Part shown: positions 57,538 to 64,000 of the stretch, in pieces
Layout: every line of letters starts with the position of its first letter
Position numbering within the stretch: the first letter of the stretch is position 1
Source of the DNA: Dendrophyllia cribrosa
Lineage: Eukaryota; Cnidaria; Anthozoa; Scleractinia; Dendrophylliidae
Assembly (NCBI GenBank): GCA_024195265.1
Contig: JAJLRJ010000007.1
Location: forward strand, 34,460,286-34,524,285
DNA: 64,000 nucleotides
Reading direction: 5' to 3'
Translations under genes and position numbers: made by a program
Notes under the pieces: generated by a model
Told to the model about the DNA's origin: nothing
Database searches by the model: none
What the model saw: only the letters and a program-made list of their open reading frames with translations

Positions 57538-60488
57538 GGAATGAGGAAAGGAAAACTATTATCTAATACGAAAGTACTGGTGAAGAGTTTTTATTTGAAT
57601 GGTTGGCAAACGGTAGGATTTCATCCATAGACTCAAACAATAACATGAAGCGACATTTAAAAGGAACCGTCAATGTATCGGGTGCTGAACAACTTGACGT
57701 TGCGTTTGTCTACAGTTATATACAAGGTACTCTATAAGTAAATTTATATAGGGATGATATCTGTTTACAAACATTCTTTTTGTTATTCAAATGTGCCAGC
57801 CACTGGAACAAAAGAACCCTTTGTTTCGGCAGCCAATAAGGCTCTGGTTGGCACATTAATAACAATTGGTGACGTCATTGATATCTTCCCTATACAGCCA
57901 GAGCTGGTCCCGATCATGTCCCGAAGTTGTCCCGAGGGTTTCCCGCTTAGATAGAGTTCACTTTGTTGTGTATGACGTCAACTTTGCCTTTTTAGCCTCA
58001 CCCGCTGTTCGAAAAGCTTGATGCCTCAGTTGCCGATCAGTTCCGTGCAAAATATGGCGGGAATAAACAGAAGCAACAAGCTGCGGGCGATCAATCCAAA
58101 AACACCAACGCGTCTAACGCAAATACCGCTAGCACTGATGTAGCGGCGTTGCAAGCTGAGATCACTAAACAGGTGAGACCCAGTGTTCGTTCTTGTATCA
58201 TAGTGTTCCAAAAAATGGAAGAATATCTATATTTTGATCGAACGTCGGTGGCTCGGGCCCGGGTTTCTTCCGTCCTGTTGTTCAAGGACATTTACTCCCC
58301 GTTGTCTCCCTCCACTCAGGTGAATAAATGGACACCAGTGAACTTTTTAAAAAATGGTGGGCAATAACCTTGTGTTGAACAACAATTAGTTGCAAAAAGG
58401 CTTGAGACACTCTTCCCTAATAAGGCCAAATTAGGCATTTCCAAATCTTCGTCCTTCCTCTCCCGTATCAATGATGCAACAATTCGAAATCATACCAACC
58501 ACTTAGCTTAACAACATTGAAAGGAGGTAGAGAATAAATACTTAAACAAATCTTTTCATTTGATCTCGAAAGCGAATTTTGGCGAGAGTGTCTCGACAAT
58601 TTCGCAACTAGTTGTAGCATCCGATCCAGGAGGAGTAGTAATGCTCTTAGTTGCTTCATACTAACGAAATTAGACAAGTGGCAATGAACCATCTGGCTTG
58701 TTGAATCTGTTGGATTGCTCACGGACTCTTCCTTATCTTTAAAATGTGAGAGACATGGTAAAATAAGTAATAAACATGTGGTAATATAAACAATAAACAA
58801 TTTAATATCGTACTGTTTGCTCCTATACCAGAAAATTGTTCAAAAATTGAACAACAAAAATCTGTTGGTTCGAGTCCAAGTCTCCGCATCGTCCTATTTC
58901 ACGATACTTTTCTTCCATTGTCTCCATTTACCATTTGTTTTTAAAATAAGTACAAGCAAAGCATTGAGGAAATCTTACAAAAATCTGGAAGATAAGGAAC
59001 CCTGTGTTGGACTAGCAACTCATGGAAGGGGAATAGTTGCTTCCTGCTACAAAAACTGGAGCTAATCGCCGGCAACGATAATCCATCTGGGTGGTTCATT
59101 CCATTTGATTAGCCACGATTTTTGCCTTACCTTTCCCATGTTTGGACTAATTGTTGTAGTCTACTCAGTGTCAGTTAGATTTTGTCTGTTCATTCACACA
59201 TGTAATTAGTCACAGGACTGATCAAACATTGTAAACTAATCAACCCTCTCCCCTGGACCGTCTTCACTTTCAAAATTGCGGCTCTGGCTAGAAAACTTCT
59301 GAACAAGGCTGCCAAAATAGTCCATATTTGTCACTTGACACACAATGGAAGTGAGTTTTCGGAGGGTATTTTCAGCCGATTGGCAGCTAGGCTCGATTAC
59401 CAGCCGTTTTGTGCCGCCGCGTTCCTTCGGATCTGAAAAGCGGACTCCCTCAAACGGCTGAAAATCGAGCCTAATTGGCAGCAAAACGAAGATATTTCAT
59501 CATGTTTTACGCGACAAAATATTGCGGTGTTTTTGGAGTATATTGGCAGCCATGGCCAGGGTCTTCTCCGCCCGACCCGCCATTTTGAATAGGCCATTTC
59601 CGAGTGGCCTTTAGCCTCTCTATCAAAGCGAGGCTAGGTGCGAAAATGAGTTTTATTTGCATGTGAATGAAAACTCATTTTCATATGAAAGGTTGTGCAC
59701 CTAGCCTCGCTTTGACAACGAGGCGTAACGTAACTCGGAAATGGCCTATTGAACAAAGCGGAGAATGCCCTGAGGACGAGGTTGTGCAAACTTTAATAGT
59801 GAACATGCGCAACAGGCCCCGGTTGCATCAAGCAACTTAAGATTAAGTGGGATTTTCTGCAACCATTCTGTGTTTCGGAGGATTTTCTTGCGCGTTATCG
59901 TGGATAACTCGACCGAAGGCGCATTAACGAGTATAGAAAACACAAAGAAAGCGCGAAAAAATCATTTGGAATTCAGGAATCGCACTTCTAAGGTGCTTTA
60001 TGCAACCGGGCCCAGGACGGCAGAGGGAAGAGGACGCAAAACTGTCTTGTATGACCAGTGTGACAGGTAATTATTGACGTGTTTTGATGCAATCTTCAGT
60101 TAGCATTGCTGTGCCATGGTTATTGTTCATGAACAATGAGAGGAAAGCATAGTTCAGCAGGAAAATTTGTTAAACGTAGTTACTGTCACGCTCGTCACAC
60201 AAACTTTTGCCGTCCACCTGCCATCTTGTTGCGTAAGTTCAATAATATCAGATATGCCGCAATTAACAAAGGCGTTATTAAAGGCGTTAATGGTTTTCGA
60301 GCTTCTTAAAACCACGTTATTTTTAGGGCGACAAAATACGCAAACTGAAGGAAGGCGTAGCTGAAAAAGTCACAGTGGATGCTGAAGTTGCTATTCTTCT
60401 GGAGCTCAAAAAACAGTTGGCCATCGCCGAGGGTAAAGATCCAAACGCGAAAGACAATAAAGGAATGAAGAAAGGAAAAAAGAAGTAA
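32643..60488 (+). CDS. MARS1: Cytosolic methionyl-tRNA synthetase
   Basis: Twenty-nine exons with GT-AG borders and fully consistent phases give 933 residues (human about 900). The enzyme joins methionine to initiator and elongator tRNA-Met using ATP, in the cytosol. Domain order: GST-like (about 1-200), low-complexity Ser/Lys/Gln linker (202-281), class I Rossmann core with HLGN at 305-308 (the HIGH motif) and KFSKS at 618-622 (the KMSKS loop; KFSKS is also the animal form), zinc-knuckle Cys pairs CVEC 414-417, CPLC 430-433, CDSC 443-446 and CKVC 460-463, then the anticodon-binding helical domain with [14 protein letters not shown], and a C-terminal WHEP domain with a Lys-rich end. The start at 32643 fits the GST fold beginning [13 protein letters not shown]; an in-frame ATG at 32535 could add 36 residues. 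Exons are listed in the three entries below. Confidence 0.97.
32746..34166. other. MARS1 intron 1
   Basis: No repeat with clear ends was seen, apart from a G-rich stretch ('ggggaggggg') at 33345-33370 and a short (TTA)n run at 33526-33545. A 178-codon open frame at 32849-33385 starts from TTG, has no recognisable domain and overlaps antisense ORFs; I regard it as chance. Confidence 0.5.
35462..37617 (+). repeat. Minisatellite in MARS1 intron 4: about 47 units of 46 bp carrying splice-donor copies
   Basis: Each 46-bp unit is GATCAGTGGG, then TGGGGTGGGTGAGTGCATC, then TTTACAG, then GTCAGTTATT. The first 36 nt align with the last 36 nt of exon 4 (GATCAGTGGGTTGAGTGGGA ... GGCATTACAG), and the last 10 nt equal the first 10 nt of the intron. 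Thus each unit junction repeats the exon|intron border CAG|GTCAGT. Variants (GGTTGGGTGGG, CAGGGCAG, TACATTTTTACAG) are interspersed. Read on from exon 4, the first unit gives V-S-Y-stop, so use of any later donor would truncate the protein. Confidence 0.96.
37663..38034. mobile_element. MITE with GGCGCTTTCCATTTG-type ends
   Basis: The left end 'ggcgctttccatttgaatgg' pairs with the right end 'ccatacaaaaggaaagcact'. The length is about 372 bp, immediately after the minisatellite and 73 bp before exon 5. Non-coding. Confidence 0.55.
39353..39496 (+). pseudogene. LINE ORF2 C-terminal fragment in MARS1 intron 7
   Basis: The frame ending TAA at 39494-39496 reads [20 protein letters not shown], then [20 protein letters not shown], then FRHAFNL. 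'LWNSLP..I.....L..FK..LK..LF' is the usual LINE tail. It is followed by 3' sequence ending in a short TAATAATAA-like repeat (about 39620-39640), as in CR1/L2-type elements. The RT domain is absent. Confidence 0.7.
40875..53354 (+). CDS. MARS1: MARS1 exons 11-22: catalytic core
   Basis: The exons are 40875-40991, 43663-43738, 44937-45064, 45146-45235, 45969-46020, 48399-48458, 48539-48613, 48990-49035, 49253-49409, 49561-49624, 50665-50782 and 53221-53354. Exon 11 carries [18 protein letters not shown], the HIGH region. Exon 12 carries [14 protein letters not shown]. Exons 14-17 carry the four CxxC knuckles of the connective peptide. Exon 19 has [12 protein letters not shown]. Exon 21 has [12 protein letters not shown] and [10 protein letters not shown], where the usual family sequence is close to that. 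Exon 22 has [17 protein letters not shown], with the KMSKS-type loop, and [12 protein letters not shown]. No frameshift or internal stop was found. Confidence 0.95.
41269..42116. repeat. Composite of palindromes in MARS1 intron 11
   Basis: TTAGTATGCTCTATATAGAG and its complement recur at 41285-41410 ('gagcatactaatga' several times). The stretch 41974-42116 is a clean hairpin (GGTTAGACAATGAACGC ... GCGTTCATTGTCTAACC; 'tatgggatatag' faces 'ctatatcccata'). 'agaaaatggtcacac' near 41139 also faces 'gtgaccattttct' near 41955. It is probably two or three overlapping non-autonomous elements. Confidence 0.6.
42249..42720. mobile_element. MITE with TACCTTATTCGTACTAATTTTCGCG ends
   Basis: The left end 'taccttattcgtactaattt' is matched by the right end 'aaattagtacgaataaggta', 472 bp. 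AATTTCGCG recurs several times inside. The ends and words resemble the 21456-21940 element in the SGT gene. It lies in MARS1 intron 11. Confidence 0.8.
43046..43234. mobile_element. MITE with AATAGGCCATTTGCACGATG ends
   Basis: 'aataggccatttgcacgatg' pairs with 'catcgtgcaaatggcctatt'. Inner 'tactacaactaccagaatcc' pairs with 'ggtagttgtagtc'. Half-copies are visible at about 50486-50535 and 60605-60660 ('gtagtaaatgacgccatctt', 'gttgtaatatgacgccatcg'). Confidence 0.75.
43335..43620. mobile_element. MITE with TAGAGCAGTTTTCAATTGA ends (copy 1)
   Basis: TAGAGCAGTTTTCAATTGA on the left and its complement TCAATTGAAAACTGCTCTA on the right, 286 bp. The interior contains several CCAAT/ATTGG words and 'tcccgcgcttggcgcccg'. 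It ends about 40 bp before MARS1 exon 12. Relatives are at 55005-55300 and 57043-57328. Confidence 0.85.
43800..44210. repeat. CCTTGAA-rich repeat and a short hairpin
   Basis: The stretch 43840-44055 repeats 'cttgaaaagtccttga'-like words. The stretch 44129-44207 folds into a hairpin: AGTCTCCAACGCAG ... GTGTCGTCACGCAACG against CGTTGCGTGACGACAC ... GGAGACT. No gene content. Confidence 0.6.
46021..48398. other. MARS1 intron 15 with an inverted-repeat element at 46755-47094
   Basis: TTAAAGGGGCATTGTCACGC at 46755 faces AGGTGACAGTGTCCCTTTAA ending 47094, giving a 340-bp non-autonomous element. Before it, two related stretches (46290-46420, 46470-46630) share 'ggacg.ggaaaaacctcct' and 'cgagccgagaagt', a diverged duplicated repeat. 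No exon was seen. Confidence 0.6.
50083..50484. mobile_element. Element with TTAAAAGGGCTATGTCA ends in MARS1 intron 20
   Basis: 'ttaaaagggctatgtcatgg' on the left, and 'tggtgacataacccgtttaa' on the right. The interior resembles the 46755-47094 element ('gaacaccaagaagataat' there; 'gaaacaccaagaacaagata' here, followed by 'tcaagta'). Another related start lies at about 50944 ('aaggggttatgtcattggg'). Confidence 0.65.
50783..52644. other. First part of MARS1 intron 21
   Basis: The stretch holds a partial 'ggggttatgtcattggg' element from 50944, T-rich runs near 51780-51815, and no exon with coding potential. A 109-codon ORF at 52086-52415 shows no domain. Confidence 0.4.
52645..53107. mobile_element. 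Non-autonomous element built from GTCCCGGTCGTC sub-repeats
   Basis: The left end 'aaggctggttctcatataat' is the complement of the right end 'attatatgagaaccagcctt'. The inside repeats 'ctcatatgatcgtccc' and 'cgtcccggtcgtc' at least seven times in both orientations, together with 'gacgactc'. It is 463 bp and its right end lies about 110 bp before exon 22. Confidence 0.85.
53952..60488 (+). CDS. MARS1: MARS1 exons 23-29: anticodon-binding and WHEP domains
   Basis: The exons are 53952-54031, 54847-54978, 55685-55789, 56437-56548, 57353-57424, 57996-58172 and 60327-60488. Exon 23 has [15 protein letters not shown]. Exon 25 has [20 protein letters not shown], the helix bearing the Trp used in CAU anticodon recognition. 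Exon 28 holds a Gln/Asn/Ala-rich hinge (residues about 840-870). Exons 28 and 29 together code the WHEP helix-turn-helix ([18 protein letters not shown] ... [18 protein letters not shown]) that binds tRNA non-specifically. The protein ends in a Lys-rich tail (KKGKKK) and TAA at 60486-60488. Confidence 0.95.
54110..54762. repeat. (CTTCC/CCTT)n, (CCTG)n and (CCCT)n polypyrimidine tract, about 650 bp
   Basis: The tract is a chain of TTCC repeats with 'attcctttcc' interruptions at the left, then CCTGCCTG, then CCCTCCC-rich, then TTCC again. It is fully pyrimidine on the plus strand apart from scattered G and A. It sits in MARS1 intron 23, ending about 85 bp before exon 24. The minus-strand Lys/Glu/Gly/Arg ORF is not a gene. 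Confidence 0.95.
55005..55300. mobile_element. MITE with GAGCAGTTTTCA-type ends (copy 2)
   Basis: It starts 'ataggacggttttcagaacc', contains 'ccaagcgcgggaaaacgcgt' and 'ttagccaatcacaaagcgta' as in the other copies, and ends 'gaaaaccgctcta'. A C-rich run at 55253-55279 was gained near the right end. It lies in MARS1 intron 24. Confidence 0.75.
56119..56363. repeat. (GATGAT)n-rich imperfect microsatellite
   Basis: GAT/GAC/GTT triplets fill about 245 bp in MARS1 intron 25. The Met-rich (plus) and Ser-rich (minus) ORFs here are artefacts. Confidence 0.9.
57043..57328. mobile_element. MITE with GAGCAGTTTTCA-type ends (copy 3)
   Basis: 'tttgagctgttttcatttga' and 'gtgtcgtaaaaccaaaacc' begin it. 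'ccaagcgcgggaaaacgcgt' and 'ttagccaatcacaaagcgta' are shared with copies 1 and 2 (allowing for orientation). It lies directly before exon 27, leaving about 25 bp to the acceptor. Confidence 0.75.
57425..57995. other. MARS1 intron 27, with C33 run
   Basis: A run of about 33 C occupies 57503-57535. The stretch 57590-57650 carries a minus-orientation member of the GTGACCATTCAAATGAAAG repeat ('tatttgaatggttggcaaac', 'ggatttcatccatagactc'). Confidence 0.7.
58173..60326. other. MARS1 intron 28
   Basis: Two stretches (58380-58680 and 58830-59090) look like diverged relatives: 'caacaattagttgcaaaaag' and 'gaacaacaaaaatctgttgg'-type words with 'gttcgagtccaag'. The stretch 59480-59590 repeats part of 17840-17960. 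The palindromic MITE copy 3 is at 59590-59748. No exon is needed here, because exon 28 to 29 joins in phase 0. Confidence 0.5.
59590..59748. mobile_element. Palindromic MITE (copy 3), internally deleted, TTGAA flanks
   Basis: TAGGCCATTTCCGAGTGGCC ... 'actcggaaatggccta', 159 bp, lacking part of the left arm present in the 195-bp copies. TTGAA stands on both sides (59585-59589 and 59749-59753). It lies in MARS1 intron 28. Confidence 0.85.
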
Positions 60489-61161
60489 AGTACCCTTAGA
60501 GAAGAGTGTTTGTCTTTGAATGAGTCAGGTTCAATTTTCAGCTTTCTACGGGCCTGGCTGAACTAGGAAACATTGTTTCGGAAATATTGTTTCTACAAAA
60601 AACTGAAGGATTCTCGTAGTTGTTGTAATATGACGCCATCGTGAAAATGGTCTATTAATTAATTAATGTTCCAAGACAACTTATTGCAGAATAAGGACAA
60701 TCCAACTCGCCCTAAGTTTAATTATTCCAGCATTGTCTGTCATGAAAATTGAAAGTTATCTACCTAATCTTCATGGCCAGCCATCATCAGTACAATTTAG
60801 TTGTCAAGCTGAGCCCTGATACCAAAACCAATTAGTTTCTCGTCGTACTACTAATACATTAACAAGATTGCAGGTTATGATTGTGATAGTAATTGCCCAT
60901 AGCCGGAATTGTTTACCCGTGGAATGAAATTATTTCAAGCTAGTAACATGGGAAATGAATTGAGTCCAGTCTTGTGGATTTGCCTGAAAAGTATTGAAGT
61001 GTTGTTTCTGTCCTTTTCTGTGTTCTAGGTTTAGCTTTTATCATATTTGTAATGGAATTGTCAGTAGGTACTGGGTGTTGGGGATTAAATAGCTATTCCC
61101 TAGACTTTCTTTAACTCTCAACAGTTTCTGCATTTTAATCATATTAAAAATTTATTAAGAA
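60489..61161 (+). other. Probable MARS1 3' UTR and downstream DNA
   Basis: This is non-coding sequence after the stop. The nearest good AATAAA on the plus strand is at 61686-61691, beyond a MITE, so the 3' UTR end is uncertain. A half-copy of the 43046 MITE lies at about 60605-60660. Confidence 0.4.
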
Positions 61162-61528
61162 TACCGTAAAGTTCCGATAGCAACGATAAAATTTGACGGT
61201 TATTAATTCCCAAAAGTAACGACCTCAAAGGTAAATTGAATATCTGCAAGAAACAAAAGCGGACACCTGCCGGAAAGATCGCAGTTGCGCTCCTAACAAT
61301 TCGCTCATACGGCTCACAGTACAATCTAAGAGCGCTCGCCAAAGAACCCTTTACAGATGTCGTTACTGAGGACAGGCGTATTTGTTCGAAGACCCTTAAT
61401 AATTACCGTTTTAAATAGGAATTCTGTTAATGTTTTCGCATCTGTCATGATTTTGCGATAGTGGCGATAGTAAAAGGCTGTTAAGTTCGAAAGTAACGGG
61501 GGGTCGTTACATTCGGAACTTTACGGTA
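61162..61528. mobile_element. MITE with TACCGTAAAGTTCCGA ends
   Basis: 'taccgtaaagttccgatagc' on the left and 'ttcggaactttacggta' on the right, 367 bp. Next to the ends are 'aacga' and 'gtcgttac'. Non-coding. Confidence 0.8.
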
Positions 61529-61685
61529 TCACTGCACATTTAGACGAGAACTGAATTCAATCTGTCCTGATGATAACGAGAAAGATTTTTTGCATGTGAA
61601 CCAAGGTTATAAAAAGCTGCTTTCCAGATAACCGACAATAGACTGTCTTACACAGGAACTAGATGAATGCATGACCAGTTCATAG

Positions 61686-61691
61686 AATAAA
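61686..61691 (+). terminator. Candidate poly(A) signal AATAAA
   Basis: AATAAA is followed by further A-rich AATAAA-like words to about 61710. It may serve MARS1, about 1.2 kb after its stop, but there is no transcript evidence. Confidence 0.3.
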
Positions 61692-61884
61692 AGAAAATAA
61701 ACGAAATAAAAACAGAACAGTGTCTTGAATATCTTTGGGTAATGTTCTTATTTGTGATACTCTCCTCTTTTGAAATGCGTTGTGCGATCTTGATGTGAGA
61801 CATGCGTCAGTTTTATATTATTTCCACTGAGATGGAATGTCGGATTGTGTTGCCCTTTTTCGTTGCCAATGCCGTTTTTCTCAA

Positions 61885-62080
61885 AGAACAGTAAACTCTC
61901 TTTAAGTCGGATATTCTTGGGACCGGCTTTTGCCGGCCGTCTTAGAGAGGTGTCCGCCGCCTTAGAGTGAGTTTAGTAACAGAAAAATAAGTGTAATTCG
62001 GCCAGAGCTAACCAAGCACTGATGTCCGCTTTGGAAAGGTGTCCGCCTTACAGAGGTGTCCGCTTCAAGAGAGTTGAATG
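61885..62080. repeat. GAGGTGTCCGC repeat element
   Basis: 'agaggtgtccgc', 'aaaggtgtccgcc' and 'agaggtgtccgct' recur around 'ctctctttaagtcggatatt' and 'gcttcaagagagtt'. A reversed relative is at about 22980-23040 ('gcgccagcggacaccttt'). Probably a non-autonomous DNA element. Confidence 0.5.
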
Positions 62081-63758
62081 TGCACCAATATAAAGGACTC
62101 GATCTTGAGGAACTTCCATGTATTCCCCGGGGCAAAGAATACGGATCTCATAGGAGACTGGAGTGCGCGCGATTCCTGTCTTCCTTTGCAGACCTGGATT
62201 TGGGTTTGGGTTTTGTCTGCGGTTGTAGCTGCTGCCTTTCCTCTGGTCGAGTCTGTAGTGCCGGAGTGTTATTCAAACCTGATACAAAATGGGGCCTGTT
62301 TGTTCCCTGCGGATCTGCCCTTACTGTCATAATCTGACGGAGAAAAGAGATGATGAGTCGAGAAATGTAGCAGGTGTTGCGTAAGTTAGTTGTGTTCAGC
62401 AAATAACGTAACACAAAAGATTCAAAAGACACTGAACAATACCAACACCACAACACAAGCCAATCAACAATAGTTTCTGCAACACCAAGAAATCCCAGAA
62501 ATGTGGGCCTGGCGAACAATGTCAAATTTCTCGCGCGCTCATGTTTTTTTTTTCGTGAATATAGTAAAACTACAGACAGCTGACGCTTTCGACAAAGGTT
62601 TTGCCATACTGTTATATTGCTGTTTTTCCTGTGGATGCATTAACCAATAGGCTTTTTTGACGACATTTGTTATCTCATTGTCGACCGTGACTTTTTACGT
62701 TTTTGAGTGATTTTTGCATATAAACGATCCATAGGATTTCGTGACTCCATATTTGGGGTTACCATGGAAAGTGCTGCTGTTCTAAAACACTGAAGGCTCG
62801 AGTTTACAAGAAACGTCATTCTGACGTAGTGTTTTTGCTTCGTTAAGCGATAAGAACAACTCAAATATGGTTTGTTTGCGATTTTTGGTAAGTTTACAGC
62901 CATTTTGAATCTTTAGTAGCTGCCTGATGAGCATCATTAAGTGTGAAGGTAGCTACATTGTAAGAGTCCACTTTCTCAATGAAGCGAGTTAGGTGTTGTA
63001 CTTCGTTTACAAATTTGGCTCGTTGCTCGTTGAACTGGAAAAATGGCCGCCACAAAACGAAGCAGCTTTGGGACTCGACTCTGGATGAATTTCTCTACCT
63101 ACCACGGCATATTTTGGAAGTTGCGACCACTGAAAAACACAACAAGCGTGAAATTTCGGTGGTAGGTCGGAGTGGCTGTGGACTTAGTATAAATATGAAA
63201 TATGTGGGGACGGAACGAACCCTGTCAAATATCCTCGCTATTTCCCAGCATGCAGTGCGGTCGTGATGTTGAAAATCGAGGCAAGGCCAGGATGCACTAG
63301 AACGAGAGACTATAGCTCGGCCCGGGCAACGAATAAGAGCAAAAAAAGATCACTTCTAAGGTAGGACTAGGACTGAATATTGTTGTGAATGTTGACTTTT
63401 GGGTTTACAACGATGATTTCAATAAAAAAAAACTGAAGGCAAAAACGTGATTTTTGTTGCTTTACTATGACGTTAAAAACGGTCATTTTTGTTCTTCTCC
63501 AAATTCAAACGCTGATATTCTGCTATAATCGCTGACTTTTTTGTGCTTATTGGGTGTCTCAATTTGAAGGACTTTCTAGTCAATGCTCACCTCTGCAATG
63601 TTCGCGCGATTGAGAAAGTTGCAATTTTTTAAAGCAGTGGAGTCTTATCGTTCTTCAGTGAACGATTTTGGCCAAAACTGATGCCAATGAGTTATTAGTG
63701 AGGGGACGGACGCATAATTATAAGAAACTTAAGGTAATTATCGCAACTTGTTAGTGCA
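62081..63758. other. Intergenic or start of a neighbouring gene; nothing firm
   Basis: Two weak hints only. On the minus strand, 62148-62336 follows a good acceptor-like 'tcttttctccgtcag' and reads MTVRADPQGTNRPHFVSG onward to a stop. On the plus strand, an ATG at about 63043 in 'aaaaATGGCCGCC' opens a 40-odd codon frame. Neither matches a family that I know. Confidence 0.3.
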
Positions 63759-63893
63759 ATGGGTGATTTTCACGGCGGCGATGTTGGTGATAACAAACAA
63801 TAAAAACGTTTTTCATAAAAATAGAGTTTGATTTCCAAAGGATGGAAATTTCATTGTTTTGACCACCAACATGGCCGCCGTAAATACCACCCA
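63759..63893. mobile_element. Small MITE with ATGGGTGATTTTCACGGCGG ends
   Basis: 'gatttt' and 'cacggcggcgatgttggtg' face 'caccaacatggccgccgtaa' and 'ataccacccat'. The element is 135 bp, and the centre contains 'aacaaacaataaaaacg'. Non-coding. Confidence 0.65.
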
Positions 63894-64000
63894 TAGACAC
63901 ACGTCTTCAAGACGTGCTGACAGACGGATAATTCATCTATAAATTTATATGTGGACGGAATTTCTTGGGATTCTATTTCCTCTCCCCAGTTCTTTACTGA

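Overview
The window is animal nuclear DNA and looks like a cnidarian, most likely an anthozoan such as a stony coral or sea anemone. The evidence is intron-dense conserved genes with GT-AG junctions, an AT-rich background, many short inverted-repeat (MITE-like) DNA elements, tRNA-derived SINE-like sequence and decayed LINEs. The lineage is inferred from the style of genes and repeats; the genus cannot be told by reading.

Three multi-exon genes can be assembled. (1) At 10877-16238 (+), a small secreted PAN/apple + EGF-like + Cys-rich protein in three exons, with an antisense LINE relic in its second intron. (2) At about 21250-32244 (-), an SGTA/SGTB-type co-chaperone: eleven coding exons, 319 residues visible, three TPRs with a complete carboxylate clamp; the last few codons are not located. 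(3) At 32643-60488 (+), cytosolic methionyl-tRNA synthetase (MARS1 type): 29 exons whose phases all agree, 933 residues, with a GST-like N-terminus, class I catalytic core with HLGN and KFSKS signatures, four CxxC knuckles, an anticodon-binding domain and a C-terminal WHEP domain.

The SGT and MARS1 genes are head to head, start codons 398 bp apart, around an AAGATGGCGGAC motif, so they probably share a bidirectional housekeeping promoter. Both serve early protein biogenesis (Met-tRNA charging; chaperoning of new hydrophobic clients), but no direct functional link is shown.

Layout: 1-10.5 kb is repeat-rich intergenic DNA (a 51-bp minisatellite joined to a LINE reverse-transcriptase fragment, nested MITEs, an inverted/tandem SINE cluster, a hAT-like element); 10.9-16.2 kb is the secreted-protein gene; 16.3-21.2 kb holds LINE relics, hairpins, a 71-G run and repeats; 21.2-32.2 kb is the SGT gene; 32.6-60.5 kb is MARS1; 60.5-64 kb is intergenic with MITEs and no firm gene.

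The most unusual structure is in MARS1 intron 4 (35462-37617): about 47 tandem 46-bp units, each carrying a diverged copy of the last 36 nt of exon 4 plus the first 10 nt of the intron. The authentic 5' splice site is therefore followed by a ladder of more than 40 near-identical donor sequences. A second notable point is an in-frame ATG 36 codons upstream of the MARS1 start that would add an acid-free, mitochondrial-presequence-like leader.
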